Assembly (NCBI GenBank): GCA_035943635.1
Contig: DASZBX010000033.1
Span: forward strand, 77,800 to 141,799
Direction: 5' to 3'
Length of the DNA: 64,000 bases
Source: DASZBX01 sp035943635
GTDB lineage: Bacteria; Actinomycetota; Actinomycetes; Streptomycetales; Catenulisporaceae
Part shown: positions 1-8,015 of the stretch, piece by piece
Layout: every line of letters starts with the position of its first letter
How positions within the stretch are numbered: the stretch's first letter is position 1
Notes under the pieces: model-generated
Told to the model about the DNA's origin: nothing
Seen by the model: the letters and a program-made list of their open reading frames with translations, nothing else
Database searches by the model: none
Made by a program: the position numbers and the translations under genes

Positions 1-561
1 ACCATCGTGCTGCTGCCGGCCCAGATGAGCGCGAAAGAGGAGCGCCGCTGGGTCCAGGCCATGCTCGAGCGGCTCGAACGCCGGGAGAAGCGGACCGACC
101 TGGCCGAGTCCGAGCTGGCCCGCCGCGCCCGCGAGCTGGGCAAACGCTACCTGGACGGCCGGGCCGTGCCCGCCTCGGTGCGCTGGGTGTCCAACCAGGG
201 CGCGCGCTGGGGCTCGTGTACGCCGGTGGACGGCACCATCCGGATCTCCGACCGTTTGCGCGGCATGCCGGAGTACGTGATCGACTACGTGCTGCTGCAC
301 GAACTGGCCCACCTGATCGAGCCGAACCACGGCCCGGGCTTCTGGGCGCTGCTCGAATCCTTCCCGCGCACCGAGCGGGCCCGCGGGTACCTCGAAGGAG
401 TGGCCGCCGCGCACCGCTCCGGCCCGCACCCGGCCGACCCGGACGCCGATGCGGACGCCGAGTCCGACGACCCGGCCGGCCTCGGCGGCTGCGACGAGGA
501 ACAGCCCGAACCCGCCCCGCGCCGCCCGGCCGCCCGCCAGGACCCGCTGCCCGGAGCGTAG
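1..561 (+). CDS. YgjP/M48-like zinc metallopeptidase, 5' end outside window
   Basis: The frame is open from base 1, so the gene begins upstream of the window. The GTG at base 7 is only the first possible start inside it. The translation has the zinc-protease signature HELAH at bases 298-312, followed by a further His in an NHGPGFW motif. A WGSCT motif lies upstream, as in the YgjP/DUF45 (M48-like, WLM-related) family. The C-terminal 50 residues are acidic, then Pro/Ala-rich, and probably disordered. The family is predicted to be cytosolic zinc-dependent peptidases with unknown substrates. The gene converges on the CHAT gene with an 11-base gap. Family call firm, role unknown. Confidence 0.8.
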   Translation, partial: TIVLLPAQMSAKEERRWVQAMLERLERREKRTDLAESELARRARELGKRYLDGRAVPASVRWVSNQGARWGSCTPVDGTIRISDRLRGMPEYVIDYVLLHELAHLIEPNHGPGFWALLESFPRTERARGYLEGVAAAHRSGPHPADPDADADAESDDPAGLGGCDEEQPEPAPRRPAARQDPLPGA

Positions 562-572
562 ACCGGGCCTGC

Positions 573-3293
573 TCAGCGGGTGCCGAGGCAGATGAAGCCG
601 GGCGCGTGCGGGACCGCCGACCCGGCCAGGGCCAGCGCCTGGGCCGGCTCCAGCCCGCCGGCCAGGGCGCGGTGCAGGGCGATCATCAGCTCCGGCGCCG
701 CGTTGTCGGCCACCGGCGCGACCGAGGCGATCAGGGTCCGGGTGCCCAGCGCGAACACGGCGCTGGCCACGCCCATCAGCTCGTCACCCGGCCGGATCCC
801 GGACAGCGCGGTGTCGCACGCGGACAGCACCAGGATCTCCGGGCACTGGCCCAGCTGCTCGAGGTCGTACACGGTCAGCGGGCCGTCGGCCAGCTCCAGG
901 CAGGAGAACAGCGGGTTGTCGGCCCGGAACCGGCCGTGCGTGGCCAGGTGGGCCAGGTAGGCGCCGTCCAGCGCCTGGGCCACCGCGCCGGCGGTCGCGT
1001 CCGGGCCGGCCAGCGGCTTGGCGTGCGGGTACAGGCCGGACAGGGCCCGGATCTCGGCGTCCGCGTCCGGCAGGCCCGGACCGTGGGCCAGCAGCACCTC
1101 GCGGGAGCCGCGGGTCAGGCCGTCCGCGATCCGGGTGCCGGCCGGCCGTCCGACCAGGTCCTCCTCGGCCGACGACCCGCCCCCGGCCAGCCACGACCTG
1201 GCCGACGGCGCGATCGTGCAGGCCCGGCCGGCCAGGCTCGGCAGCACCGGCCAGGCGAGGGCGTGCAGCGTGCCGGTCGGCACCAGGACCACGGTACGGT
1301 CGCCGATGTCCCCGACCAGCGGGCGCAGCAACAGCCGGTCCAACTCCCCGCGCGCATGGTCGTACGCGGCGCGGGTGGCGGACTGCACCGCGGCCGAACC
1401 GTACCCGCGGGCCAGCTTGTTCATCGAGAAGCGCAGCGACTCCAACTCCGTGAGCACCGCCGCGTACGGGCCCAGATCGTGCCGCCGCGCCCGGCCGCCG
1501 ACATAGCTGACCGCGAACAGCTCGCCCTGGAAGTGCAGATACTCGACCAGGGCCTGGCCGCCCAGCGCGGTCCGCAGCAGGCGCAGGTCCAGCGGGCGTT
1601 CGTGCGCGGCCGCCGGGTCCAGCACCGTGCCGGGCGCGTGCCGGGCCAGGCTGGTTATCTCCCGCTCCAGGCGGACCCGCTCGGTCTGCAGCGAGCGCAC
1701 GTCCCTGCCCTCCGGACCCTCGGCCGAGATCCGGGCGTTGACGGCCCGCAGCGCGGCCAGCTGGGCGCTGAACCGCTCGTCGTCCGGCGGGCGGACCGGG
1801 CGCCGGCGCAGCGTGGTGGCCCGCCACTGTTCGGCCCGGACCAGCAGGGTCGCCGCCTCCTTGGCCGGGTTGCTGCTCGCGCCCGGGACCAGGGCCAGGC
1901 GGACCCCGATCCGGGCCAGCCCGCCGCCCAGGCCCGCCGCGGCGGCGCGCAGGTCGGTGGCGCCCAGGGTACTGGCGTACTCGGCGGCCACGGCCAGCCC
2001 GTGCGCCACGCTGCGGGCGGCCGGGCCGGGCTGGCGCTGGTACTCGGCCAGCTCCGCCTTCGCCTCCCAGCCGAGCATCCGCAGGTGCGCCGGGCCCGAG
2101 GTGCGGTGCGCGGCGACCTTGGTGTAGAGCTCGGCGGCCAGCTCCCGCCGGCCCAGGGCCGCGGCGGTCCGGGCGGCCAGCAGGGTGGCCTGCTGCGGCT
2201 CGGCCAGCCAGCCCGCGTCGGCCAGGCCGTCCGCGTTCACCAGCAGGGCGTTGAGCAGGCGCACGGTCCGCTCGCCCTGGGCGAAGCGGGCGGCCAGGGC
2301 CACCTGCTGGGCCCACGCGGCCCAGCCCGGCCGGCGCTGCTTGCGGAACGCGTCCCGGGCGAGGGCCGCGCTGGCCGCCGCGGCCTTGGCGTCGTCGGAC
2401 TGCAGCGCGGCCCGGGCCTCGGTCAGCCGGGCCTCGGCCGCGTTGTAGTTGAACCCGGACTCCAGGTGCCCGGCCGCGGCCCGGGCCGCGTAGCTGCCGG
2501 CCTCCTGGGCCAGGCCCACCGCCAGCAGCGCGTCGGCCCGGGCGGCCAGCACCGCGTCCCCGGGCTTGCCCAGCTCCCCGGCCAGCCGGAAGGCCAGGTC
2601 CAGCTCGCGCAGGGCCAGCGGCACGTCCCCGGCCTCGGCCGCGATGAAGCCGAGCGAGTGGCTGACCGCGTGCACCAGCAGCTTGTAGCCGTGCTCCTCG
2701 GCCAGGTCCCGGGCCCGGGTCAGGTCGCGCGCGCCGGCCGGGTAGTCGCCCCGGTAGGCCAGCAGCGGGCCGCGGATGTTGCGCAGGATGATCTCCCAGC
2801 GGGTGTCCCCGTGCCGGACCAGGACCGGTTCCGCGGCGGCGAAGTGGGTCAGCGCCTCGCTGGTGCGGCCGGTGCGCTGGAGCAGGATGCCCAGGTTCAC
2901 CCGCAGCCGGGCCAGGTCCTGCGCGCCGTCCTCGGCCAGCCGGGTCAGCTCGGCCTCGGCGTGCGCGGCCTGGGCGAAGGCGGCGTCGGTGCGGCCGAGG
3001 TCGGCCAGGATGGTCACCAGCGAGGTCCGGGCCTGGGCGGCCCGCAGCGGGCGGCCGATCCGGTCGCCGAGCCGGGCGGCCCGGTCCAGCGAGGAGCGGG
3101 CCGCGGGCAGCCCGCCGCGCTGGCGCTGGGCCAGGCCGAGCGCGCGCAGCGCCACGCTGGCCGCCTCGTCGGTCCGGTCGGCCGCCAGCAGCCCGGTCGC
3201 GCCGACGATGGTGGCCTGGGCGTCCCGGTGGGCGCCGTCGACCAGGTCCAGTGCCGTGGTCAGGCGCTGCCGTGATAGCTCGGCCGGGGTCAT
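573..3293 (-). CDS. TPR-repeat protein with C-terminal CHAT (caspase-like) protease domain
   Basis: The protein has 906 residues. Residues about 1-500 are Ala/Leu-rich helical repeats of tetratricopeptide type. The last 250 or so residues form a CHAT domain of the caspase/separase peptidase clan. The predicted catalytic pair is visible: His786 in an HLATHG motif and Cys826 in a SACDTA motif. CHAT proteases with TPR arms usually sense a partner through the repeats and cleave a specific substrate (family knowledge). The start is the ATG at 3293. It has no good ribosome site because a palindromic element (3298-3462) ends only 4 bases upstream. The gene is the last of a leftward set: S8 protease, sigma factor, small beta protein, CHAT. 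No signal peptide or membrane span is seen, so it is probably cytosolic. Its target is unknown. Confidence 0.88.
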   Translation of the reverse strand: MTPAELSRQRLTTALDLVDGAHRDAQATIVGATGLLAADRTDEAASVALRALGLAQRQRGGLPAARSSLDRAARLGDRIGRPLRAAQARTSLVTILADLGRTDAAFAQAAHAEAELTRLAEDGAQDLARLRVNLGILLQRTGRTSEALTHFAAAEPVLVRHGDTRWEIILRNIRGPLLAYRGDYPAGARDLTRARDLAEEHGYKLLVHAVSHSLGFIAAEAGDVPLALRELDLAFRLAGELGKPGDAVLAARADALLAVGLAQEAGSYAARAAAGHLESGFNYNAAEARLTEARAALQSDDAKAAAASAALARDAFRKQRRPGWAAWAQQVALAARFAQGERTVRLLNALLVNADGLADAGWLAEPQQATLLAARTAAALGRRELAAELYTKVAAHRTSGPAHLRMLGWEAKAELAEYQRQPGPAARSVAHGLAVAAEYASTLGATDLRAAAAGLGGGLARIGVRLALVPGASSNPAKEAATLLVRAEQWRATTLRRRPVRPPDDERFSAQLAALRAVNARISAEGPEGRDVRSLQTERVRLEREITSLARHAPGTVLDPAAAHERPLDLRLLRTALGGQALVEYLHFQGELFAVSYVGGRARRHDLGPYAAVLTELESLRFSMNKLARGYGSAAVQSATRAAYDHARGELDRLLLRPLVGDIGDRTVVLVPTGTLHALAWPVLPSLAGRACTIAPSARSWLAGGGSSAEEDLVGRPAGTRIADGLTRGSREVLLAHGPGLPDADAEIRALSGLYPHAKPLAGPDATAGAVAQALDGAYLAHLATHGRFRADNPLFSCLELADGPLTVYDLEQLGQCPEILVLSACDTALSGIRPGDELMGVASAVFALGTRTLIASVAPVADNAAPELMIALHRALAGGLEPAQALALAGSAVPHAPGFICLGTR

Positions 3294-3297
3294 TCCG

Positions 3298-3462
3298 CTA
3301 GTGCTGTGGCTGGAAATGTTTGCCCCTTCCCGGTTCTGCGCGCCCGGCTGGCAAGGAGCAGGACCGCCCTCGTACTTGCCCGTACTCGGGCGCGTCCTGC
3401 TCCGCAGCCAGGCGGGATGCGTAGGACCGGGAAGGGGCGAACATTTCCAGCCACAGCACTAG
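3298..3462. repeat. 165-bp near-perfect palindrome, MITE-like element
   Basis: Both ends begin CTAGTGCTGTGGCTGGAAAT when read inward. The outer arms pair for about 37 bases with one mismatch (3298-3334 with 3426-3462). The centre pairs again: GGAGCAGGAC at 3355-3364 with GTCCTGCTCC at 3393-3402. CTAG lies at both outer ends. There is no coding capacity. It fills the gap between the stop of the small beta protein (3467) and the ATG of the CHAT gene (3293) almost exactly, leaving 4 bases on each side. This suggests a non-autonomous transposable element inserted at a CTAG or TA target, but no parent transposase is visible. Confidence 0.75.
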
Positions 3463-3466
3463 TTTC

Positions 3467-3937
3467 TCAGTTGTCCAACCATTGCGTCACCACTTTCTGA
3501 CCGTTGCTCAGGACACACCGGAAGCGGATGTGCCCGGACGGGATCTCGGGCAGCGCGAAGCGGCCGAGCGAGTCCACCGGGGCGCTCAGCTCGCCGTCCG
3601 GGGAACGCGCGGCCTCGAGGCTGACCTCGGCCGGTCCGGCCGGGACCAGCTGGCCGACCAGCCGGCGGCCCTCGCCGATCTCGGTGACCTCGACCACGAT
3701 GGTCAGGTCCGGGGCCTCGAAGGTGAGCAGCCGCTGGTCGCCGTGGCCGCGCACCAGCATGCCCTCGTCCGCCTTGAGCAGGGCCAGCTGCGCGTCCAGG
3801 TCCCGCCAGGCGAACGCGGACCTGGCCGCCAGGACCACGTCGGCCGGGACCGGCTCGGCCTGCTCCAGCAGCCCGCCCAACCGGTGCAGCAGACTGCCGT
3901 CGGCGGCGTTCATGCTCAGCGGTGATCTCTCCGCCAT
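3467..3937 (-). CDS. Small beta-rich protein of the protease/sigma operon
   Basis: The protein has 156 residues. The N-terminal 60 are helical. The C-terminal 80 form predicted beta strands ending in a Gly-Arg-Phe-Ala-Leu-x-x-Ile-Pro-Ser-Gly pattern. That pattern resembles the carboxypeptidase-regulatory/transthyretin-like beta-sandwich, though this is only a pattern impression. No signal peptide or membrane segment is seen. The ATG at 3937 has a GGGGGA-type ribosome site about 8 bases upstream. It lies 49 bases after the sigma factor gene and, without the palindrome, would abut the CHAT gene. A role as adaptor or regulator between the sigma factor and the proteases is inference. Confidence 0.7.
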   Translation of the reverse strand: MAERSPLSMNAADGSLLHRLGGLLEQAEPVPADVVLAARSAFAWRDLDAQLALLKADEGMLVRGHGDQRLLTFEAPDLTIVVEVTEIGEGRRLVGQLVPAGPAEVSLEAARSPDGELSAPVDSLGRFALPEIPSGHIRFRCVLSNGQKVVTQWLDN

Positions 3938-3986
3938 GGTGGATGTCCCCCTTTGGAAAACGCACTACCGGGTGAGAAGCACCGGT

Positions 3987-4535
3987 TCAGCTCAGCTGTG
4001 AACGCAGCCGGTCCAGGCACCGGTTCCGGGTCGGGCCGATCGAGCCGACCGGCATGCCCAGCGCGGCCGACACCTCGGCGTAGCTGCCCAGCGGGACCAC
4101 GGTCACAAGCCATAGCAGTGTCCGGCAGGATTCTGACAGTCCGGCATATGCCCGCCACAGCCGCCGGTATTCGTCGTCGAGCAGGGCGAGGGTCTCCGGG
4201 TCCTGCGCCAGCCACTCCTCGGGGCCCGGCAGCTGCGCGCCCTCGTCGAAGGCCGGGGCCTCCCGGCCGGCCAGCCGCAGGGTGCGCAGGGCCTCGCGCT
4301 TGGCCGTGGTGGCCAGCCATCCGGCCAGGTGGTCCGGATCCTTGATCGTGTCCAGCTTCTCGACCAGGCGCAGCCAGGTGGTCTGGCTGACGTCGGCCGC
4401 GTCGGCGGTCGAGAGCCGGAAGCTGCGCGCGACGGCCCAGACCAGGCGGGAGTAGCGCTGCACCAGGGCGTCCCACGCCGCCGTGTCCCCGCAGATCGCC
4501 TCGGCGACCAGTTGCGCGGTGGGAGTGGTGTCCAC
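3987..4535 (-). CDS. ECF-type RNA polymerase sigma factor (sigma-70 family)
   Basis: The protein has 182 residues. Region 2 is at about residues 25-90 (YSRLVWAVARSFRL, then the DVSQTTWLRL core-binding/-10 helix and GWLATTAKREALRTL). Region 4 is at about 125-180, a helix-turn-helix with LGSYAEVSAALGMPVGSIGPTRNRCLDRLR. The short length with only regions 2 and 4 is typical of extracytoplasmic-function sigma factors. It starts at GTG 4535 with GAAGGGG just upstream. No anti-sigma gene with a membrane span or zinc motif lies next to it. Its neighbours are an S8 protease upstream and the beta protein and CHAT protease downstream, so it probably controls this protease set. Confidence 0.88.
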   Translation of the reverse strand: MDTTPTAQLVAEAICGDTAAWDALVQRYSRLVWAVARSFRLSTADAADVSQTTWLRLVEKLDTIKDPDHLAGWLATTAKREALRTLRLAGREAPAFDEGAQLPGPEEWLAQDPETLALLDDEYRRLWRAYAGLSESCRTLLWLVTVVPLGSYAEVSAALGMPVGSIGPTRNRCLDRLRSQLS

Positions 4536-4632
4536 GCCGGCCCCTTCGTCGATGTCCGCTGCTGGTCTGGAGACACCACAGTAACGGTCGGCAGAGCACG
4601 GCGGCTACCCCGACAGAGCACTGTTGTCCGGC

Positions 4633-5814
4633 TCACTCGATCACCACGCCGAGGTCGGACCGGCGCTGGGTGGTGGCCGGGTCCAGCAGCAGCTCGGCCG
4701 CGTCGCGCACGCTCAGCTGCTTGCTGAACGCGATCTCGGCCACCGCGCCGGCCAGTTGCGGGGCGGCGAAGGAGGTGCCGGACCAGGACGCGTAGCCGGT
4801 GAAGGACTGTCCCTCGCCGGTCCGGCAGGTGAGGAAGGGCCCTGCGACGTTCTCGCCGACCGCGCAGGCGTCGACCCACCAGCCGTAGTTGGAGAACTGG
4901 GCCCGGCGCCGGCCGCCGGCGTCCAGCGACCCGACCGCGTGCACGTCCTTGAGCGCGGCCGGCCAGAACGGGCGGGAGCTGTCGTGGTTGCCGGCGCAGG
5001 CGATGATCACCGTGCGGTTGCCGTACCGGGCCAGGGCCTCGGCCAGCAGCGGGGACGGCTGATCGTCCAGGGTGTAGCAGCCCAGGGACAGGTTGATCAC
5101 GTCCACGCCGGTGCCGGCCGACTTGCGGTGCACGTTGGCCAGGCCGTGCAGCAGGGACAGCTCGTCGCAGAACCCGTCGTCGCTCAGCACCCGCTCGATC
5201 AGCAGCTGGGCGTGCGGCGCGCGGCGCAGGATCGCCCCGGCCACGAAGGTGCCGTGCCCGGACTGGTGCCGCAGCTCGAAGTCCGGCTCGTCCGGCACGG
5301 CGTCGAAGTCGGCCTCCTGCACCCGGCCGTACCAGTCGGTGTCGGTGAACCAGGGGTGTGCGATGATCCCGGTGTCCAGCACGGCCACGGTGACCGGGTT
5401 CTGGCCCGGGGCCGCGGCGGCGGCCGGCGGGGCCAGCGGGCCGTGCGGGACCGGGGAGTCGAACGGGCCGCCCTCGTAGCTCGGGCCCTCGCCGCGCAGC
5501 ACGTGGTTGGCGCCGACGGCCAGCGGCCCGTTGGAACGGTCGGTGGCCACGCCGCGCAGCTGCGCGACCAGTTCGGCCACGTCGACCCGGGCCTTGGGGC
5601 GCAGGGAGAGTCGGCTGACCCCGAGCTCGGGGTGGTCCTCCCGGCCGGCCACCCAGCGGGCGGCGTGGTCGGCGGCGTCGTCGGCGTGCCGGACGGAGAC
5701 CAGGACCTCGTCCCGCCGGTGCAGCGCGGTCTGGCCCTGCGGGCCCTGTCCGAGCACGAACTCGGGCCGGCGGGTGAGTAGGTCTTCCAGCCGGGCGGCG
5801 TGGTCCAGGCGCAT
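4633..5814 (-). CDS. Subtilisin-like S8 family serine peptidase, no signal peptide
   Basis: The protein has 393 residues from the ATG at 5814, which has AGGAGA nine bases upstream. The reading frame runs further upstream, but that part is low-complexity and lacks a ribosome site. The S8 triad is complete: Asp147 (VAVLDTG), His187 (HGTFVAG) and Ser348 (GTSFAAP), with oxyanion Asn276 (CAGN). Residues 1-110 form a separate N-terminal region before the catalytic domain. No signal peptide is seen, unlike most actinobacterial subtilisins, so the enzyme may act in the cytoplasm. It is the first gene of the leftward unit, 97 bases upstream of the sigma factor start. Confidence 0.9.
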   Translation of the reverse strand: MRLDHAARLEDLLTRRPEFVLGQGPQGQTALHRRDEVLVSVRHADDAADHAARWVAGREDHPELGVSRLSLRPKARVDVAELVAQLRGVATDRSNGPLAVGANHVLRGEGPSYEGGPFDSPVPHGPLAPPAAAAAPGQNPVTVAVLDTGIIAHPWFTDTDWYGRVQEADFDAVPDEPDFELRHQSGHGTFVAGAILRRAPHAQLLIERVLSDDGFCDELSLLHGLANVHRKSAGTGVDVINLSLGCYTLDDQPSPLLAEALARYGNRTVIIACAGNHDSSRPFWPAALKDVHAVGSLDAGGRRRAQFSNYGWWVDACAVGENVAGPFLTCRTGEGQSFTGYASWSGTSFAAPQLAGAVAEIAFSKQLSVRDAAELLLDPATTQRRSDLGVVIE

Positions 5815-6081
5815 GGCGTGCTCTCCTTGACACTCGGTTTCGTGGAAATCCGGCCGGGTCCGGGACCCGGCGGGCGGCGGTCGTGGCGGGCGAAGACACG
5901 TTCCCCCGTGTCGACCCCGGAAAGGCGAGTGGTTGTTGTGCCCGGTGGCCGTCTCCGTATCCCCACAGCCACCGGGCCCGCCCCAGTCCCCCTCCATCCC
6001 AACACCGACTGCGGCGGGATTCTCTCCCCTTCCTCCTGCCGCAGTCACCTATAAGAGTCGGCGGCGGCGGATCTGATACGT

Positions 6082-6116
6082 CCCGGCGGAGATTTTTTCA
6101 AAAAATCTTTGCCGGG
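6082..6116. repeat. Strong hairpin with AT-rich centre
   Basis: The arms 6082-6098 and 6100-6116 pair over 17 positions with two mismatches. The outer part is CCCGGC/GCCGGG and the inner part is AGATTTTTT/AAAAAATCT around a single central base. It sits 430 bases past the sepH stop and 270 bases upstream of the S8 gene. It could be a terminator, giving U-rich RNA on either strand, or a protein-binding palindrome for the protease operon. Confidence 0.55.
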
Positions 6117-6465
6117 GGCGGGATTCCGGCCGCATCGCAGGTCAGGCGCGGGTGAGCCGGCCGGTGGAGGTCTGGGTGAGTGGACGGTCCGACGTCGGGG
6201 AGAGGTCGGATGTGGAGTGCCACACTGTGTGCGCCGGATTCCGCGGCGGGCGAAGCGGAAAAGGTGCGCGAGTGGAATGCGACAATTCCGGCAAATGCCG
6301 ATTACCTTGATCTATATCGGCAATACGGCGAATATCTCCCCTGATACCGCCGGGTGCCGTGCGTCCGGTGCCGCCGCCCCGGGCGGACAACGATATTGAT
6401 TTATCCCTTTTCGTCGCATCGATGAAGAATGCGAATATCCCGTTCCACGTGGCGGAGACGGAGCA

Positions 6466-6493
6466 CGGCCGCCGTTTTTCCCAGCGGCGGCCG
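6466..6493 (-). terminator. Hairpin after sepH
   Basis: CGGCCGCCG (6466-6474) pairs perfectly with CGGCGGCCG (6485-6493) across a 10-base loop, 53 bases past the sepH stop. There is no T-run after the stem, as is common for actinobacterial terminators. Confidence 0.5.
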
Positions 6494-6546
6494 CGCAATC
6501 CTTCGTCCTGCAGTGCTTGACAGTCTGGCTTTTCCCGGACCGGCGC

Positions 6547-7575
6547 TCAGTCCGCGGCCTTGCGGCGGCGGGTGCCGAACACGATCTCGTCCCAGCTCGG
6601 CACGGTGGCCCGCTTGCCCGGGCTCACCCCGTCGTTCACCGCCTGCTGGTCGGTCTGGCCGGTCAGCCGGTCCTTGTGCGGGCCGACCGGGCCGAACAGG
6701 GCGTCGGTGTAGGCGCTGCCCGCGCCCACCTGGCGGCGGCCGGACGCCGCGGCGGCCGGCTCCTCCTCGTCCTCGTGCACCGGCGGCGGCGCCGGGGTGG
6801 CGACCGCGCTGGCCACGGCGGCCGGGCGCAGCGGGGTGACCACGCCGTCCCGGGAGCCGGGCTCGCGCGCGGGGCGCTGGCCGTGCCAGGTCGGCAGGGC
6901 CGAGACGGCCGGCTGCTGGCGCATGCCGGTCTCCGCGCCGGCCACCAGCCGGGGCCCAGACGGCTGCTGCTGGGCCCGCGGAGTGAACGGGAAGGCGTTG
7001 TCCGCGACCACGTCGCTCGACAGCAGCCGGGCCTCGTCGTCGAGCGGGCTGACCAGCCGGCGGGGCGGGTCGAAGGACCAGGTGGCCTCGTACGGCAGGC
7101 CGCCGATCCGGAAGTGCATCCGGACCGTCCACAGACCGTCGTCCTTGCGCCAGGAGTCCCACTGCACCGAGTCGCGGTCCGGCTCGCGCTGGGAGAGCCG
7201 CTCGCGGACCACCTCGCTCAGCTTCGGGCCGTGCGTCTCGCCGGCCCGGCGCACCTGGGTGTTCTGGGCCCGCTCGGCCATGAACGCGCGCTCGGCCAGC
7301 ACCGGGCCCTCGAACCGGCGCACCCGCTCCAGCGGGATCCCGGCCAGATCCGCGACCTGCTCGGCGGTCTGGCCGGCCCGGATCCGGGCCTGGATGTCGC
7401 GCGGGCGCAGCTGGGCGTCGAGTTCTATCTCGATCTGGCCCAGCCGGGCCCGGTCCCCGCGCACGGCGGCCCGCAGCCGGTCGTCGATGGTGAGGTAGAA
7501 CTCCTGGCCGTCCGGGGAACGCAGCACCAAACGGTCACCGTCGCCGGTGACCGCCATCACGCGCAGTTCGGTCAT
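6547..7575 (-). CDS. sepH: SepH septation protein (DUF3071 family)
   Basis: The protein has 342 residues from the ATG at 7575, directly preceded by AGGAGGTCC. The N-terminus carries the family pattern: MTELRVMAV, then RPRDIQARIRAG, then a helix-turn-helix with VADLAGIPLERVRRFEGPVLAERAFMAERA at about residues 65-105. The C-terminal half is Pro/Ala-rich and variable. SepH is an actinobacterial cell-division protein that binds FtsZ and promotes its assembly during septation (family knowledge). The reading frame extends to 7818, but that part lacks similarity and a ribosome site, so the shorter start was chosen. Confidence 0.92.
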   Translation of the reverse strand: MTELRVMAVTGDGDRLVLRSPDGQEFYLTIDDRLRAAVRGDRARLGQIEIELDAQLRPRDIQARIRAGQTAEQVADLAGIPLERVRRFEGPVLAERAFMAERAQNTQVRRAGETHGPKLSEVVRERLSQREPDRDSVQWDSWRKDDGLWTVRMHFRIGGLPYEATWSFDPPRRLVSPLDDEARLLSSDVVADNAFPFTPRAQQQPSGPRLVAGAETGMRQQPAVSALPTWHGQRPAREPGSRDGVVTPLRPAAVASAVATPAPPPVHEDEEEPAAAASGRRQVGAGSAYTDALFGPVGPHKDRLTGQTDQQAVNDGVSPGKRATVPSWDEIVFGTRRRKAAD

Positions 7576-8015
7576 CGGACCTCCTGGGTGGCGCTGCCGT
7601 GGTCGGCAGGCGGTACTTCGATATCGGCCAGAATCGACGCCGGTACGCTGGATACAAGTGTGCCGCGCGATTGCGGTGAAGGGGAAGATGCCACGCCCGT
7701 TTGGCGCAACTCCGCGACATCGCGCCGACCCGAACGGGGGATCGCCAATGGTGCGGTCACTTTCTCTTATCCCCCCTACCGGTCCGGGAAACCTGTCGGC
7801 GTCGGTTGCCGACTGCAAACCACCGTATCAGCGTGCGCAGGTGGAGCGGAGTTTCAACGCGACTTGTGCGGAAAAAGTCATGTGTGGCAATTATGTTGGA
7901 CAACGGGCCCTCTACGCAGCTTAGTTAATAGGCTACCGATCTGCATGACAAATCCTTCAATGCATGACATGTCGTCACGTCACATGGTTGATGGACTTGA
8001 GATGATGACGGGACT
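7576..8015. other. Divergent intergenic region, no gene seen
   Basis: These 440 bases separate sepH (leftward) from the TRIC-type channel gene (rightward) and should hold both promoters. The right half, about 7850-8010, is much richer in A/T than the surroundings, which fits a promoter region. I could not assign convincing -35/-10 boxes. Confidence 0.5.

Larger units (their letters stand above)
5815..6546. other. Gene-free stretch between the protease operon and sepH
   Basis: No convincing gene is seen in these 732 bases. The part near 5815-6060 must carry the promoter of the leftward protease operon. The part near 6466-6546 is the 3' side of sepH. Two clear inverted repeats lie inside and are listed separately. 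The stretch 6280-6440 is unusually A/T-rich for this genome. Confidence 0.6.

Noticed and set aside
216..3275. 1019-codon open frame on the plus strand opposite the CHAT gene
   Set aside because: It is Arg/Gly/Pro-rich with no family pattern and arises from the GC-rich third positions of the real minus-strand gene.
3298..3462. Left palindrome as an ordinary terminator of the sigma-factor operon
   Set aside because: It is far too long and is bounded exactly by the neighbouring coding ends with CTAG on both sides. An inserted element explains it better, though it may also terminate transcription.
6142..6498. 118-codon minus-strand frame between sepH and the S8 gene
   Set aside because: Random-looking composition, no ribosome site, and it contains the sepH terminator hairpin.
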